Source: Setaria digitata (lineage: Eukaryota > Nematoda > Chromadorea > Rhabditida > Setariidae). From it: a stretch of 64,000 bases of DNA. Each line of letters begins with the position of its first letter. The first letter of the stretch is position 1. A model generated the notes under the pieces. That model was not told where the DNA came from. It did not search any database and was given only the letters and a program-made list of their open reading frames with translations. Below are positions 13,441 through 27,250 of this stretch, one piece after another. A program made the translations under genes and the position numbers. The DNA is taken from NCBI GenBank assembly GCA_003640385.1, contig RCAB01000025.1, positions 62,001 to 126,000 of the forward strand, given 5' to 3'.

Positions 13441-15814
13441 ATCTAAAGCAGAACGTCTGAGGATCAATTTCGGATGAATCCACAGCAGTAGGTGGTCTTC
13501 AAAATTTTACTTGCAACAGGACACAAGTCAAGAACCACTACTTTGTTCGCGATAGCTTGTGCTACAGAACTGAAATATGAGATGGTGACCAAGCTGCATA
13601 GAAGTGGCAAGTATCTTACTAGACAAATTTGAGCTTTCCTGAACGCATCATAAGCTTCGGAGAGAATTTAGCTCATAGAAACCTTCTGCTTGTAGAATTT
13701 TACGGGTTTTTTATAAATAAGAGATAGAAATTTTGAGAAACTTTGTAGAACATTATTTCCAGAAACTCAAATTGTTTTTCTATAATTGCATTTTAACCGC
13801 GCTGACTGAAAGACTGCAAGTAGGTAATGTTGAAGTTGACACTGTAGGTTTGCTTGTTATAATGAGGGAGTGTAACTTAGTTACACAATCAGCAAAGCAG
13901 GCTTTTATTTGCCTTTAATGTTTACAGGAATTTTATCTTATCGGATTAGCTGTAGATATATGCCATTAAATTCATAGTTACTGCCATAAATTCTTGCATT
14001 ATAACCGAGATTTTCTGATGTTTTCACTTGTTTCTAAGCTGCACAGGTGCCAAATGAAGTGCCTGTAGAAATATGTGTGGTGATGAGTAAGGTATAAGTA
14101 CTGAAGTGCTGTTCTTGGTCTATTTGCACAACTGGAGTATAATACTGTGTTGTGACACAAGTGGATTCTTTTCTTGTCCACATTAGAAAAGAATGCTATC
14201 CGATGTCAGCTCCAATGAAGAATCTGATTTCTGAAGCACCTCTCTGGAACTACCTCCTTACTATTTGTATAATGCAAGAACAGAGTGCTTTTCTTTTTTG
14301 TACAAATATTTTGGTTCTGTTTATCATCCTCAAAACAAAACCAATTGCCTGCAATGATTCTGTTGAGTTTGTTTTTCTTTCGGCACTACTTATCAAACTC
14401 TAAAAGGATATAAGAACTGTTATCAAGCCTGCCAGTTCACAGACCATCTGGCAATTACGGTCATCTTCTACAATTACGGTCAGCTTTAACAAACATTCCA
14501 AAAATCTTGTCCTACATAACACGAGTCAAAAATTATTTCTTCTTATCAGTTCATTCTGAAACTAAGTTTCGGTTTTCTTAAATTTTTAAATACATATCTT
14601 ATGTGCTTGACTCAGATGAAATTTCTTTTCACTTTGGATTACATGGCCAAACGACTCATTAATTACCTGAGCAAAATTTCATTCGTAATGAAACAATATT
14701 CTCTTACGCTTTCTAAAAATGTGAAAATACTGTTTTACTAAAGACCTTTGTTATCGGAACTCTCAATCCTCCTTCTTTTGATAATATTAAAGAAACATTG
14801 AAGTCAATGACTGTTCAAACTTCACTGTCATCGAATTTCAAAAGTGCGTGGGACATCCACGAAAGTTTTAAAAAATTTTCACTAATTATGTTGCACTTGA
14901 GCAAATTCTGATCAATCATCAAAATCCGTTGACAACTTTTGATTTTAACATATTTAGATTTCTGTGTTGGTTTTACATCTTAACTAATTAATTGCAAATT
15001 GCTTTGAGTTGCTAAAAAACAATTAATCCCTAACACTAACTATATCATGAAAAAGTTGCATCCAAGAAAAAGTTTTATTTCTTTTTTTTTATTTATGAAA
15101 TAAAAATTGTTAGCAAAACAAAACAAAACAAATGAAATTCAAAACTGCTTCACTTTTCAATTGAAGTCTCATGCTATAACAAATATTACGGATCCATTTT
15201 AGTACTGACAGCAAAAATTGAAGTGATTGATTTGTGGCAGCTGCTCCGAAACCTCAGGCGTTTAAAGGCTTTACCGATCTTGGAATTGCATGTAATATAC
15301 ATCATCAAAATCTCTTATGAACCATTCTAGGTTCTAGGGATTTGCAGAGCAAATGTTAGTTAAGATTGGAACTTTCAAAACCTATATAAAATCGTGAACG
15401 TTTGGCTTTGTATTCTTGTTCTTTGTTTGTACGAGCAAACCTAAGCCATTTTCGAAATGGTTCATATAAACTTTCTCATCTTGAAACATTTAAAAAGTTT
15501 ACTCACACTTCATGTGTTATATGTCAGAGGCGGTTTCGAATTCAAAAATTCAAATGATGTGTTAAGTGGAAGGTTTTCCTCAGCAACTCGAATTAAGCAG
15601 TACTGATAGGACATTGTTTATTATTTCTGTTTGAAGAACTGCGATAAGTAAAGATTTAGCATAAGCGAACGATTCATTCATCTCTATGGCCACGCGAAAA
15701 TAACCATCTTGTGAACTGGTAATATAAAGGTATTCGTGCAACATTCACTGAAAGTATTTCATTAATAGCATCAGCGGATATCATCGTTCTACGGTTTAAT
15801 TTCACCCAGTCGAC

Positions 15815-18041
15815 TTAACTTGAACTCATTAACAGGAAGCAATTATTGTTCATAAAGCCTGAACTTGAAATGCATCTTATGCCAATATTTCCCGAAATAA
15901 GTATATGGATGCATTTATACATTTTTCTTTAGAAAACGGCTGCCGTGGAAATTTGATTTGTTTCTGTCGATGCAGTTGAATAAATATCGTAGCCGTAGAT
16001 GCCATAACTAACCTGAGCTTCCAGCTGCTTTTGGAATCGGCGGTAGCACAGACAACAGTTTCATTTTGGGTGATGTACGAGCAGTTAACATGGACCGGTT
16101 TGCTATATCTGCTAGGTATCCTCGCTGAAAATTTTCCTCCTCTACTTCCAAGATGAAAAATGATATTATATAAATAAGCCGTGAATATCCTCTTATCAGC
16201 AACTTCTTGGTACTGATCCCACATATTACTTTTAAAAAGTTATTTTCTTCCAATCAATGAATTCCACTGAAATAATTTTGAATTTGAAATTTCGTTAATT
16301 TTCGCAGTGCATTTGAACAAAGGAAATCAAAAACTCCTTATTACACGATTTACTTTTTTGCCAAAATATTTTATACTCATTTCTCTTTACACAGTCCGTC
16401 TTCTACATATTAAAGTGAAAATGATTTGAACCTTGATCCTTTCACAAATCCCGGATATTAGGTACCTCCATAATATGATTACGTTGTCTACATCCGTAGT
16501 ATTCCAACGATCCACTTTCGAATTAAGTAGTGCTAATCGTATGTGGTATATTGAACACTCCAGAAACACTGACCTTTAATACAAACTTCAAATTCCCTTT
16601 CATTTATTAAAAAACAGGGAAGATTAGTAATGTAAAAATTATTATGCAAGCATCTAAAAATTTTTGCCGTAATTTATTAATTATTAACTACTGCATTAAA
16701 ATTATATTCACACAGTTACGACAAGTAGAAAATTTCTTACCAATAGTAGCGTCGAAAACCGATACTGGATTCAAGCTTACCATGTCTTCGTCCTAAATTA
16801 TCCAGAATTGGATCAAATGCTTCCAGATCATCCAAACTGTTTACACCGCTTTCCAGAACCTATAATAGCTCTCCAAATGGTTTGCACCTTTATCTTTTTT
16901 TTTACTCAATAAATTTTTGCAGTAGGAGAGTGCCATAAGGTTTTTATAACACCCAAGAAATTTCTGAAGGTAATTTATCTCAAAAAAAATTTATTTTAGC
17001 ACACTCAACGAAAACAAATAGCGCTGAAAAAGAAAAATATTACAATTATTTTATGAAGTACCATTGGTCATACCTGGATAAACCGAAGAGCTTGAAAAAT
17101 AAATTCATTGCTTTTCTTTTTACAGCTGTTCAAATCCGAATGCATAAAAGAAAACAATTGCCGAGCTTCTGGACACTGAAACTTGAGAGCGATTTTTATC
17201 AGAAATGACATTTGGTTTGAAATAGAAATTTATGCATCATTCTTTTTAAAGAATGAAAAACTTTTCCATTCTTGTTTTTTTCTAAATTTTCTCTCCTTAT
17301 TTTTTCATATTTCTTGAATTGGCATCTTCAGCTTTTCAATTTCGCTCTATTTTTGCAATGTTAAATCATCTGCACAGAATGTTTTCAACTTGAATGAAGG
17401 ATCTGCTTAGTTCTAGAATACATGCCACAATATATTGAAATGTAAAATAAGCTTCTCCCTAAACTACATAATTTTTTAACAGATAGTAATTTTAAAAATC
17501 AGCCAAAACAGCTGTAAAGAGCCAGGAATAGTAATTCTGAGGATCATTGTAGATTTTTTACCTTTCCACTTTTTGAGCTTAACTGTTATATCTCTTATTC
17601 ATTGATTACATTGTCTTTGTGATCAAAATATCAGGATAATAAAGATTTTTTAGAAACATTTTTTAAATCAATCTCCAAATCGTGAAAACCACTGATTAGA
17701 ACTTGACGGCGTATGAATAAACCTGATCAAAAATCATTCTGTAAATGTTACAAGCAATTGTTTGTTTTTCTGTTTGCATTGTTTTCCAAGATCTCCTCAA
17801 CAGTCGGGTTTCAGCATCATCGAAATCATACCACTTTTCTACGCTAAAAAATGAAGCATTCTAGTGTTTCCTTCCTCTCGTGCCAAATTCAATGCTATTT
17901 AATCGCTTTTACTATTTAACTCTGTCCAGAAACTGTTAAAAAGAAAGCTGTGATAGACCTACTGAGTAATATTCGTTCTATTGCATAAAATTATTTGAGT
18001 GATAACCTGGAGGTGACATCTTTCGTTTCGCTGCATGACAT
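15815..18041 (-). CDS. Nematode globin, complete, 224 residues in seven exons
   Basis: Haem protein of the large nematode globin family; substrate and tissue cannot be read from sequence. Exons on the minus strand: 18041-18007, 17843-17723, 17175-17074, 16859-16741, 16573-16432, 16124-16013, 15858-15815; every junction keeps frame. Residue landmarks: A-helix Trp31 (TRLLRRSWKTM), the C-helix CPEARQLF with Pro54 and CD1 Phe60, probable distal E7 Gln80 (IFQALRFIQ), proximal F8 His112 in DPILDNLGRRHG, G-helix YYWSVFLECSIYHIRLAL, and H-helix DVDNVIILWRYLISGICERIK. A distal Gln is common in invertebrate globins. After the fold comes a tail of about 50 residues, Pro/Ser-rich in part. The first exon (MSCSETKDVTS) and the last exon (14 codons ending CFLLMSSS) rest on splice phase alone and are less certain. 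The core exons are firm. Confidence 0.9.
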
Positions 18042-21013
18042 ATTGAATGGAGGTAAATAAGTGAATTTGACGATGACGTTACAAGCTGATTTAAAACCTC
18101 GAACAGTATCAGTATCGTAACAAATGAACGCCGGAGTTAAAATACCGCAATGACGCCACCACAGCTAACTGATGGTTCAACGTCAATTTAGTTGGAATAT
18201 TTTGAAATAATTTTAATAAAGTCTTTGCATCTGAATCATCGCTCTCAGTGTTTGTATTTTTTAATTTATAACTTATACCTCCGCACAGCTGTGATTCTGA
18301 TTAATGTCTTTTCAGGGTTTAGAGGTCAAATAAAACTGCATTCTTAAACAAGTTGTAGTCGGTTGCCGTAGTACGACCAGTTTTACAATAAGTTCACTAG
18401 CTGATCTTGAAATTGTGATTCGGAAGTCTGGAATTGGAACTCATAAACAGTCATTATATCAACAGAGTTCTACATAATATAATCAAAGTGTTATGTAAAG
18501 ACGTTCAGTGGAAAATCAAAATCATTAAAGAATCTACATGTGTCATGTAAATTTTACAGTGTAATATTATACCAAATAGTCTGTACAGAAACAGACAAGT
18601 GATCCTAAAATGTAGCGGAATTGATAACAATACTAAACATATGCTGTATCTGTCTAAAGGAGAATGCTGTTTCGGTAAGCTTATATAAATTATTATGTAA
18701 TTCATCCTGTCGTGCTATTCTGACTGTGACAAATTATTTCTATTGTTATATGTACAAATTTACATAATAATTTAAAGGAATAAATAAGGTTAGACAATCT
18801 TGGAATAGTAATTCATAATGTCCCAACTACTCTTTCTGTAAAATGATCAAAAGTTTTTACTTTGAAATTCTTCTCTCAAAAAAATTTTTATTGAAGTGAC
18901 TCCAGATTCATTCGCTATGCTTATTGCACTGATAATCGTCGAAAAGGTAAAATCAACCTAATAAACCACAATTAATTGGATGGGATCAACTTTGAAAGAT
19001 TTATAGTGTGAAGAAATTACATTTAATAACTTTAGCAAATTAGTTTCATTTAATTCTCGACGAAATACAAATAGATAATAATTTGTTAGACATGATGACT
19101 TTAGAGTAAATATTACCATCGTCGTGAAGCTATATTTTTATTTATATGCTACATACGTGCGTTTAAGTTTGTTAAATTTCTACTAAAATAAAGTGAAAAT
19201 GTAATGAAACAAGCTAATAGTAGAAAAGCTAACTACCACAGATCCTCGAAGCTACATAATAGATAACCATCTAAATTTTGATTGTTACTTTCAATTACCA
19301 CTTATTGTACATATCCGCCTTAGATGAAAAGCCCTTCCATGTAGAGTTATAGTAATTATAATCAGCATTTAATTACTGAAGTAGAATTTCAGCTGAGCAA
19401 AGAAATCGAACTTTTCATCTTATGATCGATCGAGAAACAAGGTCGGATGACCATGACATTTAAATTATTGGAAAGCGGCATATTCTACTGGAAATGAATA
19501 GAACAACGAAACACCTGCATCTTACTGTGAATAATTCGTAACGAACAGGTTTTTTTAAGAAAATAAGTTGCGATTTCATTTAAAGACAGTTACAGAAGTG
19601 ATAGTGCTAAGGAAGTAAAATGCTTCAAACTAATGGAACCCTAGCAATTTCTTTAGTTTGAACTACGTCCTGAATGAATTTTACTACAACTGGAAAATTT
19701 AGAAAAGTCACTCCCAGAAAATCAAGCTAAAATAAAATTAGATTGTGAAACTTTAAATGTTTTGAAGATTTCAAAACTTATAAATGACATAAATATCACT
19801 GAGTCACAGAAAGCCTAAATACTTGACGTAAATTGGTGAAAGCACCGACAAAATCATTATGGGGGATTTGCACAGTGCTGCATTGAACGAAATGAAGAAC
19901 TTGTTCGGAAGAATACCGGAAGGACAGATCTTACTACAAAATCTTTTTAGATGGTATAAAGGTAATAAGGAGATTTTTATACGGCAGTAGTAGCAGTAGT
20001 AGTATGGATTAGTGCACAATGGAGATACACAGTTATCAAGGACTTGCAATGTAAATCAACTGAGGAAAACTAAGTCTGAAAAATTGCGGAATTTAGACCT
20101 CTCTGAGAATCAACGATGAGAGTCACGGAAATGGAATTTTTTCATCTTCCTCTCAAAGAGCCAATGATAACGGAAATAAGAATGCCAATCATTAAACCAA
20201 AACTAAAAAAGAGCCTGAAGAAGGGTGAATGAAGAGTATTCCCTTAATAACTGATAGATTCTCTTTTATGTCTAAGACCAAGCAGAAGATTCCTACAACC
20301 CTCTGAAATCCTCCGTTGTTACCTGATCATTTTTCCTTCACCTGTCAAAAATATTTCCCTATCAGTATCAGAACCTTCACGTTTAGTTTGAGACATTTGT
20401 GAGATAGTGTATGTGGCATATTTTACTGAAAAGGAATGAGTAAGAATGGTGCTTTAACTGTCCCTAAAGAGGATATGCCAACACATCTGTGAGTTACAAT
20501 TTAGTTTCATCATTGTATTTGTTTAACACAGCTCATATTGCACAGTTATAATTAATAACAGAAATGAATTTTTAGTTAATTAATATAATCACGTAATTTA
20601 GTGATGTTTAAGAATGAAAGAAAATTGCATAAAACCAGCAGTAGGAAGATGATGAGTCGAAAAAGTTTTTTGTTCCAGTACTTAAACGGAAGCCACCTCA
20701 TGCTCTCTAGATATGTGGATAGTAGAGAGACAAGCTACCGGAATCAGAATAGTTGTAAAATGAACAAACATTAATTCGCATAACCAGGATCAGGAGGACA
20801 AATAATAAAATAAGGAATGTCTCAGTTGTAAATCAAAAGTGTGTCAATTTTTTTGAACTTCAACAAAGTAGCAATCTGAAAGATTGCAGATCTGATATTT
20901 TTAGATAAAACTATAAACATGAGAGATGTTAGGTGAGGCAAACAACGATTAAATTTAGGAATGAGAATCAAAAATTAGATATAACATTCTCATAAATTTA
21001 GTTATCAGGCAGT

Positions 21014-21053
21014 TTTTATTTTCTAAGCTATATATATAGCTTAGAAAATAAAA
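21014..21053. repeat. Perfect 40-bp palindrome
   Basis: Twenty-base arms meet at a TATATATA centre; the outer arm reads TTTTATTTTCTAAGC and is mirrored exactly. It directly precedes a TA tract and the 13-N gap, so it may be a real cruciform-forming element or an assembly fold-back. Confidence 0.9.
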
Positions 21054-21071
21054 TATATAATATAATGTAAT

Positions 21072-21126
21072 CTATATATATATATATATATNNNNNNNNN
21101 NNNNATAGATAGATAGATAGATAGAT
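21072..21126. repeat. (TA)n tract, 13-N gap, then (GATA)n
   Basis: A TA run reaches 21091, N bases occupy 21092-21104, and ATAGATAGATAG units follow to about 21126. The gap marks a microsatellite of unresolved length. Confidence 0.95.
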
Positions 21127-24100
21127 ATGTATTTAGTTAGCTCTATAGAAATTTGAACTACATTAAAAAAAATGCAAGTAATATAAGAATTTAATGAGAA
21201 AGAATAGCATAAAAGATAATTTGGTATCAAAGCTTGTCTTGTGCATTACAAATAAAAGTGATGCATTCATGATAATAAAAATGTTTCTTGTGCAGTTGAG
21301 AGAGTAAAAAAATAAAAGGTCCTCATAAACTTTTATAAAATTATTTTTGATGAAAACTATATACCAGCAATTTTAATCCATTATAATAAGCGTGGAAGAT
21401 GGAGAATTTGTTTCCTTGAAAAGCAGTATTTATCAAAAATTATTTCTTCTGACAGCATTCCGTATTATATGTATAAGATTCCTTAAATTATAATTAAAGA
21501 CTTCAACTTTCTTAGGTGTTCTCTTGATATTATAATTCATTTAAAATCACTCTAGTTAACCGATGGATAGCTTAGTTGTAACCCTATATATTAGCAACTA
21601 ACTGTTCTTTCAAGTTTGTATTGGCTCAATTGTTTCTGTTCTCTTATACGTATATATTAAAAATCTTTCTGTCATTACTGGTTTGCTTTGTTGCGGGTAC
21701 TTGTTGTTTAATTTCTCGAGAAGGAGAATTTGTTAAATGTAACATGCACATTATTTTAAGAGCCACTTTTTCACACTAATGCTGCAGAAGTCAATCTTAA
21801 CATTGGTGCTAATTATCTGTGCTTGCTACTTTCACAGTCTATCAAATGAGTATAAATACTCAGAAGTGTTTATTATTGAGCTAATGATACGTATGATTCA
21901 TTTACTAATTTCTGGATTTATTAAGAAATGTTCGTTAAGGCTACAATAAAAGAAAATACAAGTTAAGAGCTGCAATAAAATAAAAGTTGACCTTCGCTAC
22001 ATTATTATTAATTTTAGCTGGTAAATTTTCAGTTCTTAGATAATCAGTCAAAATTAAACAGTTATAAAAAAAAAAAATTATTTGAATCCAAATCTTCATA
22101 ACTTCACAAGTAGCTAGTATGACTCCTTTTTATTTTTTTATTATCATTTATTATTAAAATGACAAGAAATTGCAAAGATTTGATTAATTCATAAGATATT
22201 AATTGCAACATTCGAGTTAGTCGAGGAATTTTTTTTTTTTTAATTCCACATTGCCTTATAAATGGATTCCTCCGAGGTTCCAAATGATGACGAAAAGATA
22301 TTCCAGCATACATTCAAGAAAAAGAAATTGGAAAGGAATCAGACTCTCTAATGGATCAAATGGAGAAGAAATCGAGGACAATCTGCGAATTGTTCAATAC
22401 TGTTTTGCACTTTATTTTCGAGATGCCAATGCGAATGGATAACAAATCCTCTTTCATTGTACAGATACTCCACAAACTGTTAATTGCTCGCCACGTCATG
22501 CTGTTTTACCGTGCTTTTTTTTGAAAGTTCGCTGTCAATTAAATTGCAAAACAAATTCTTTGCTTCCAATTAAGAATGGGTTGTCTAACCGGTAGATGTA
22601 TTTCTACGCTTTCTATCTCTCCTCTTTCATTTTCTAATATAAATGAAGCTTAGAATAAAATGCAGTCTTCGATTTCAGCGCATAATCTAGTTCTCCTTAC
22701 AGTTTTTTTTTTTTTTTTTTTCTTTTAAATTGTGAAGTTATTTGAGACTTCCTCAAATATCTTCTCTAAACTCCTTGTCCAAAACGTCTCTGTTGCCCGT
22801 CAGGACAAAAATTTCCTTCGTCTCAGTCTTCTTAAAAATCTCTTGTAAGATTCAATGTGTATGAATGTGACATGTTTAGTAGTGCAGGCTAGTATAGATC
22901 CTAAGGAATAAATAAATCCTAATTCTAAGGTTGAAATTCAATATATAATCAAAAAATTGCGTAGGAATGAAGTGAAAATGCAATGCAAAATTAAAATATT
23001 GGCTTAAAAAGTATGTTGGTTTTAATAATATGTTGAGAAGCATTACATTTTAATATTCTCTAGATTTGCTGAGAAAAAAAAAAGTTATAGTGTTACAAAA
23101 AAAAGGAAAACTGAAAATTTTTATGCCAAAGTTTCTGGTCATCGGTTTATTAGATTTATATATATGATTAGCTTTTTCTGTCGACCGTATAGTTCATTGA
23201 CAAATTTTTCAACATACATTTAAAAAAATATATATATATTACTCAAAACAAAATGATGTAGTATCTAAACTGGTACTTCATGCTTGAGATGTTGGGAATT
23301 CAGTCCTCGCTAACTTTTTCTGGTTGAGTAGTTATACATACATAAAGAAACCTTGAGAGTTTAAGGCTTAAAGGATTGCCAATACGACCATCAAACTTTT
23401 ATTAGAGATAGTAGCGATAATTACATTTTAATTAATAAAAACGAAATGTAAGAAAAAAGATCAGCATCTCTCTTTCTTAGTTCCGAGAATTGCAATCAGA
23501 TTTTCAAAATAGCATGCTCAAAGGAGACATTTTTAATAATTCTCTTTTGTTACTACGTATTGTCAGGTTTATCCATTATCATACCTCTAACACCAATATA
23601 AATTGAGCTCAACATGGCCATAGACTTTTTGAATGTGATCAGTAGTAAGGCTTTTAAATTTGAACCTAATGGATCAATTAACCAAAAGTAATGGTGTCGC
23701 CAATTCAAGAAGCCTCTATTGATAGCTTTCATCGCACTTGGATAATGAAGTTCTCAAGTTGATTTCGTTTAAATTTTTTTTGTACCTGATGGTGCAGGAA
23801 GCACACCATTTTGAATTTGTTAACATCGAAATAATTCTGAAAAAGAGAACTAAACATAAGGAATAATTTTTTATTGTTTTGTTGATTTTTTTTTATAATG
23901 CTTATAGGCTTCCTGGATTTCTTATGTGGAAAATGTAGAGACGAAGCAAGCACTGGATAACAGAAATAAGCGGAAAGAAGACTTTGCACGTTCCATTGCC
24001 AGCCAGCTTCTGTTAAGGGCGGTAAAACGGTATTCTTTTGTTAAGATTTGCTAGTATTTCACCTTGAATGATTCTACAAATTTCGTTTTCAAAGAATGAA

Positions 24101-27100
24101 GTGATTGACAGTACAACTGAGATGATGTTTAAAATGAAAGTACAACTTTTGGGAAGAGTGAAATGCATAAATTCATTTCTGTAGGTGACCGAGTTGCTTC
24201 GCCCATCACCGACAACGGTGTTTTTGCTTGGTTTCATACCATGATTGGCGCTTTTGCTGCTATAATCACAGATTTAATTTTTCATAGCGAACAAATTAAC
24301 AATTATAAGTGGCAATGTGGGAAAGCACATGTATTTTTAAATCTTGGAAGTTTTTTTAGTACTTATATTCTGCTTTTGAAACCTGAAAATTGAAATTGGT
24401 TTGATTTGTTATTTAAATAGCACAGCTTAATCGAAATATTCAGAATTAATGAACAAATAAAAGTGCGAATTTGTAGAGAGCCTGACTGCTATCATTTTCA
24501 CGAATAATAAATCTGCAAATGGAAAGGTTACTGTGGTAATTTTTGGTACCTATAAATAAATACACTTATTCGAATGGTTGAGTTATTTACTGGCTGTAAT
24601 TTTCTCACACTAGAGCTTGAGACTCAAAAAATTGCCAAAAATACTTGATATTTGGATCTTTTTAGTATCAAGTTACCATCTAATTTACAGTTTGCCGTTA
24701 TGGACGTTTACTGAATGTGAAATAGCGATATGAAAAGTTTTATGCGTTTGCTTGACGATATTTTTACGTTTGCATTTCAGAATTAGTTTTTTCTATTAGT
24801 ATATTGCTTCGTAGAGAATGTGAAAATATTCGTAAGTGAACTGTATATTAGTGAAATTCTTCAAGTGTTTCAATATTACACGCCTTGATTATGTACCTTA
24901 TTAAGAAAAAGGAAATTTTGAATCAGTCGATTAAGTGAAATATCTCATCAACAATGAAATCAGAAAATTCAGCTTTGATAAATTTACTACAGTAATTGTT
25001 CTTTCTGTTTCAGAAATTCCTTTTATATAATAAAACTTTTTTATTTGGAATCTTACTGTCACCATTAGTTTAGTTTATCGCCTTTATCCACATTGTAAAT
25101 TGTTTAATTCTTTGAATCCTATAATTTTTGTAATTTTATTTGGTCCTTCCTAAAAGGAATAGAAATTTGTCTAGAAAGAAATTGTGTTATAGAAGGAGGA
25201 AAACTTCTTGCTAGTACAAAAATTTTATTTTCACGATGCTCTTCTCCTCTTCGGATAAATTCATTTTGATTTATTTCCATGGATATTTGACATCATATAA
25301 CGTAAATGTTGCAGTGCACTGCAACAAAGTCTGTCTTTCGCCTCTGAAAGCCAGATTTGTTTATTTATTGAAAATTTTATTGACATTTGTGATACTCTAA
25401 TTTCAAAGTCGCCATTGCTGTGCATTCAAAATTTAAATTGAAAATGAAGTACAGTGCAAGATATATGCGCGTTTTTCACAGCCGTGTGTTCGTATTATCT
25501 AAAACTTGCTTTCTGCACTATTTGCTTGATAACTGTTCCTGTTTTGCTGACATTTTTTTTCGCTATATTGAAGAAAGTGTAATCACAGTTAGTAAATGCT
25601 TTTTGTAACCGACGGCAAAAATAATGTCATTAATGTTCTTTACTATATAAATTCATTTCCCAGTTAGCCTAGATCCTTCACTGTAATTTGAAACATAGAA
25701 TTGGAAAAAGACTTGGGATTTTCAGACTTGGATACTTCAAATTAGGAAAATATTAGTGCATGCATAGATCATCGAGAAAAAAAATACAAATAGGTTAATT
25801 AGAATAATTTTTTTTTTTACCATTTTGTGTAAGAATGACCAAAATTAGCTGTAAATTTGATTTCAAATTTTTGGAAAATGATTTCAGCTTATGATGTATT
25901 CGCGATATGTGAATATGTTGAAGTATTCTTGATCATAGCTTATCACGATTGTGCATTTTAGACGTTCGATATAAAGTGATACTTAGTATTCGTCTTGTCG
26001 AAGGTGCATCAGGTTCGAGGAAAAATTTGAGCACAGCACAATGGATGGCTCATCTGATTATCAACACTGCCAGCACTGTTGAAGGAGTGAATTTCACCAT
26101 AAGCTCAAGATTTTTTTTAAAGTTTTTGAGGCCATAGAAAATTCTTGAAATTGAACCTTCACTGCGCTCAGATAAAAACGACGCATATTCTCCACATTGG
26201 CCTTATTTAAAAGAACAGCTAAAATATCGTATTCGCATATCAAAGGAGAAAGAAAGCTTGTCTCTATCAGACTGAAATTGTATTAAAAACTGCTTATTAT
26301 TTGACAGTTTCACTACTGCTGATCGGCACGCAATTCTTTGATGTTTTAAAATTGCTTTAGTTACTCCTATAGTTTTTGACTTGCTATGGCAAGGAAATAA
26401 ACCAGCAATCAGCAATAATTCCTTCACTCCCCTTCATTATAATGCTTGCTTTACCGCTCTTTCGTGGCCTCTGTGACACTCCTACATTAAGCAAGTATTG
26501 CTGATAGAAACTAATTTGAAATTCGATAAAATATTCTTTTCTTGTAGTAGGAAGTAGTTGATAGAGAGCATATTTACATCGTCCACTTCAACTTTGTGAC
26601 TTTTACCCGTGTCTTGGGAAGCTAATTCGTTGCAGCCTCATTGGTAGTTTATCAACGTATGTTACAGATGACTTACGATTCAACGCTATCTCTGGTTACT
26701 CTGTAAGCGAGAATGCTTCAGCCATTTATTCTGCGTTTAAATCATGGAAGTAGTCCATTTGTACAGGCAATGTTTTAGGTGCCATAGAATATCGCATTTG
26801 TTCAGCCTTTTTAAAAACAACCTTTCTTTACTGAACATAGGTGACAGATGACTGCAATGATAGGACATATCTAAAATGTATAATGCGATGCAAGTAAAGC
26901 AACTAAGGCTGAAGGCGAGACTGACTGATAAGTGATAACTATTTGACGTGGAGTAGTTGTCCTTACCTGCACGGAAGTGTAAGAAAAAACACAAAAGACA
27001 CCTTGAAAAACCGCAACTCATAGAAGGACAATCTGATGGAGGAGGTTAGGCAAAATGAAGTCGAGCTGGACCTGAACTAGCGCTCCAAATCAATTTCATC

Positions 27101-27177
27101 TATTTCTCTATGCTAGCCCCTAGTTCGATTGCCACTAAAATGAAGCACAACTTCAATCGATGGATGCTACTACATAT

Positions 27178-27250
27178 AAATATATATATATATTTATACA
27201 TACATACACACATGCACCCACACGCACACACATACATACACGTACACAAA
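27178..27250. repeat. Compound TA/CA microsatellite
   Basis: TATA units pass into CATACATACACA and CACACG units. The next 300 bp (to about 27560) are noticeably richer in GC and CpG than the surroundings. Confidence 0.85.

Larger units (their letters stand above)
11848..15814. other. Intergenic region between ephrin 5' end and globin 3' end
   Basis: Both flanking genes are on the minus strand, so this contains the globin 3' flank and the ephrin promoter and 5' UTR. Composition rises in GC and CpG around 13040-13500 and is AT-rich elsewhere. One plus-strand ATG exon-like segment (13056-13199) is listed separately. From 13500 to 15814 I see nothing gene-like. Confidence 0.6.
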
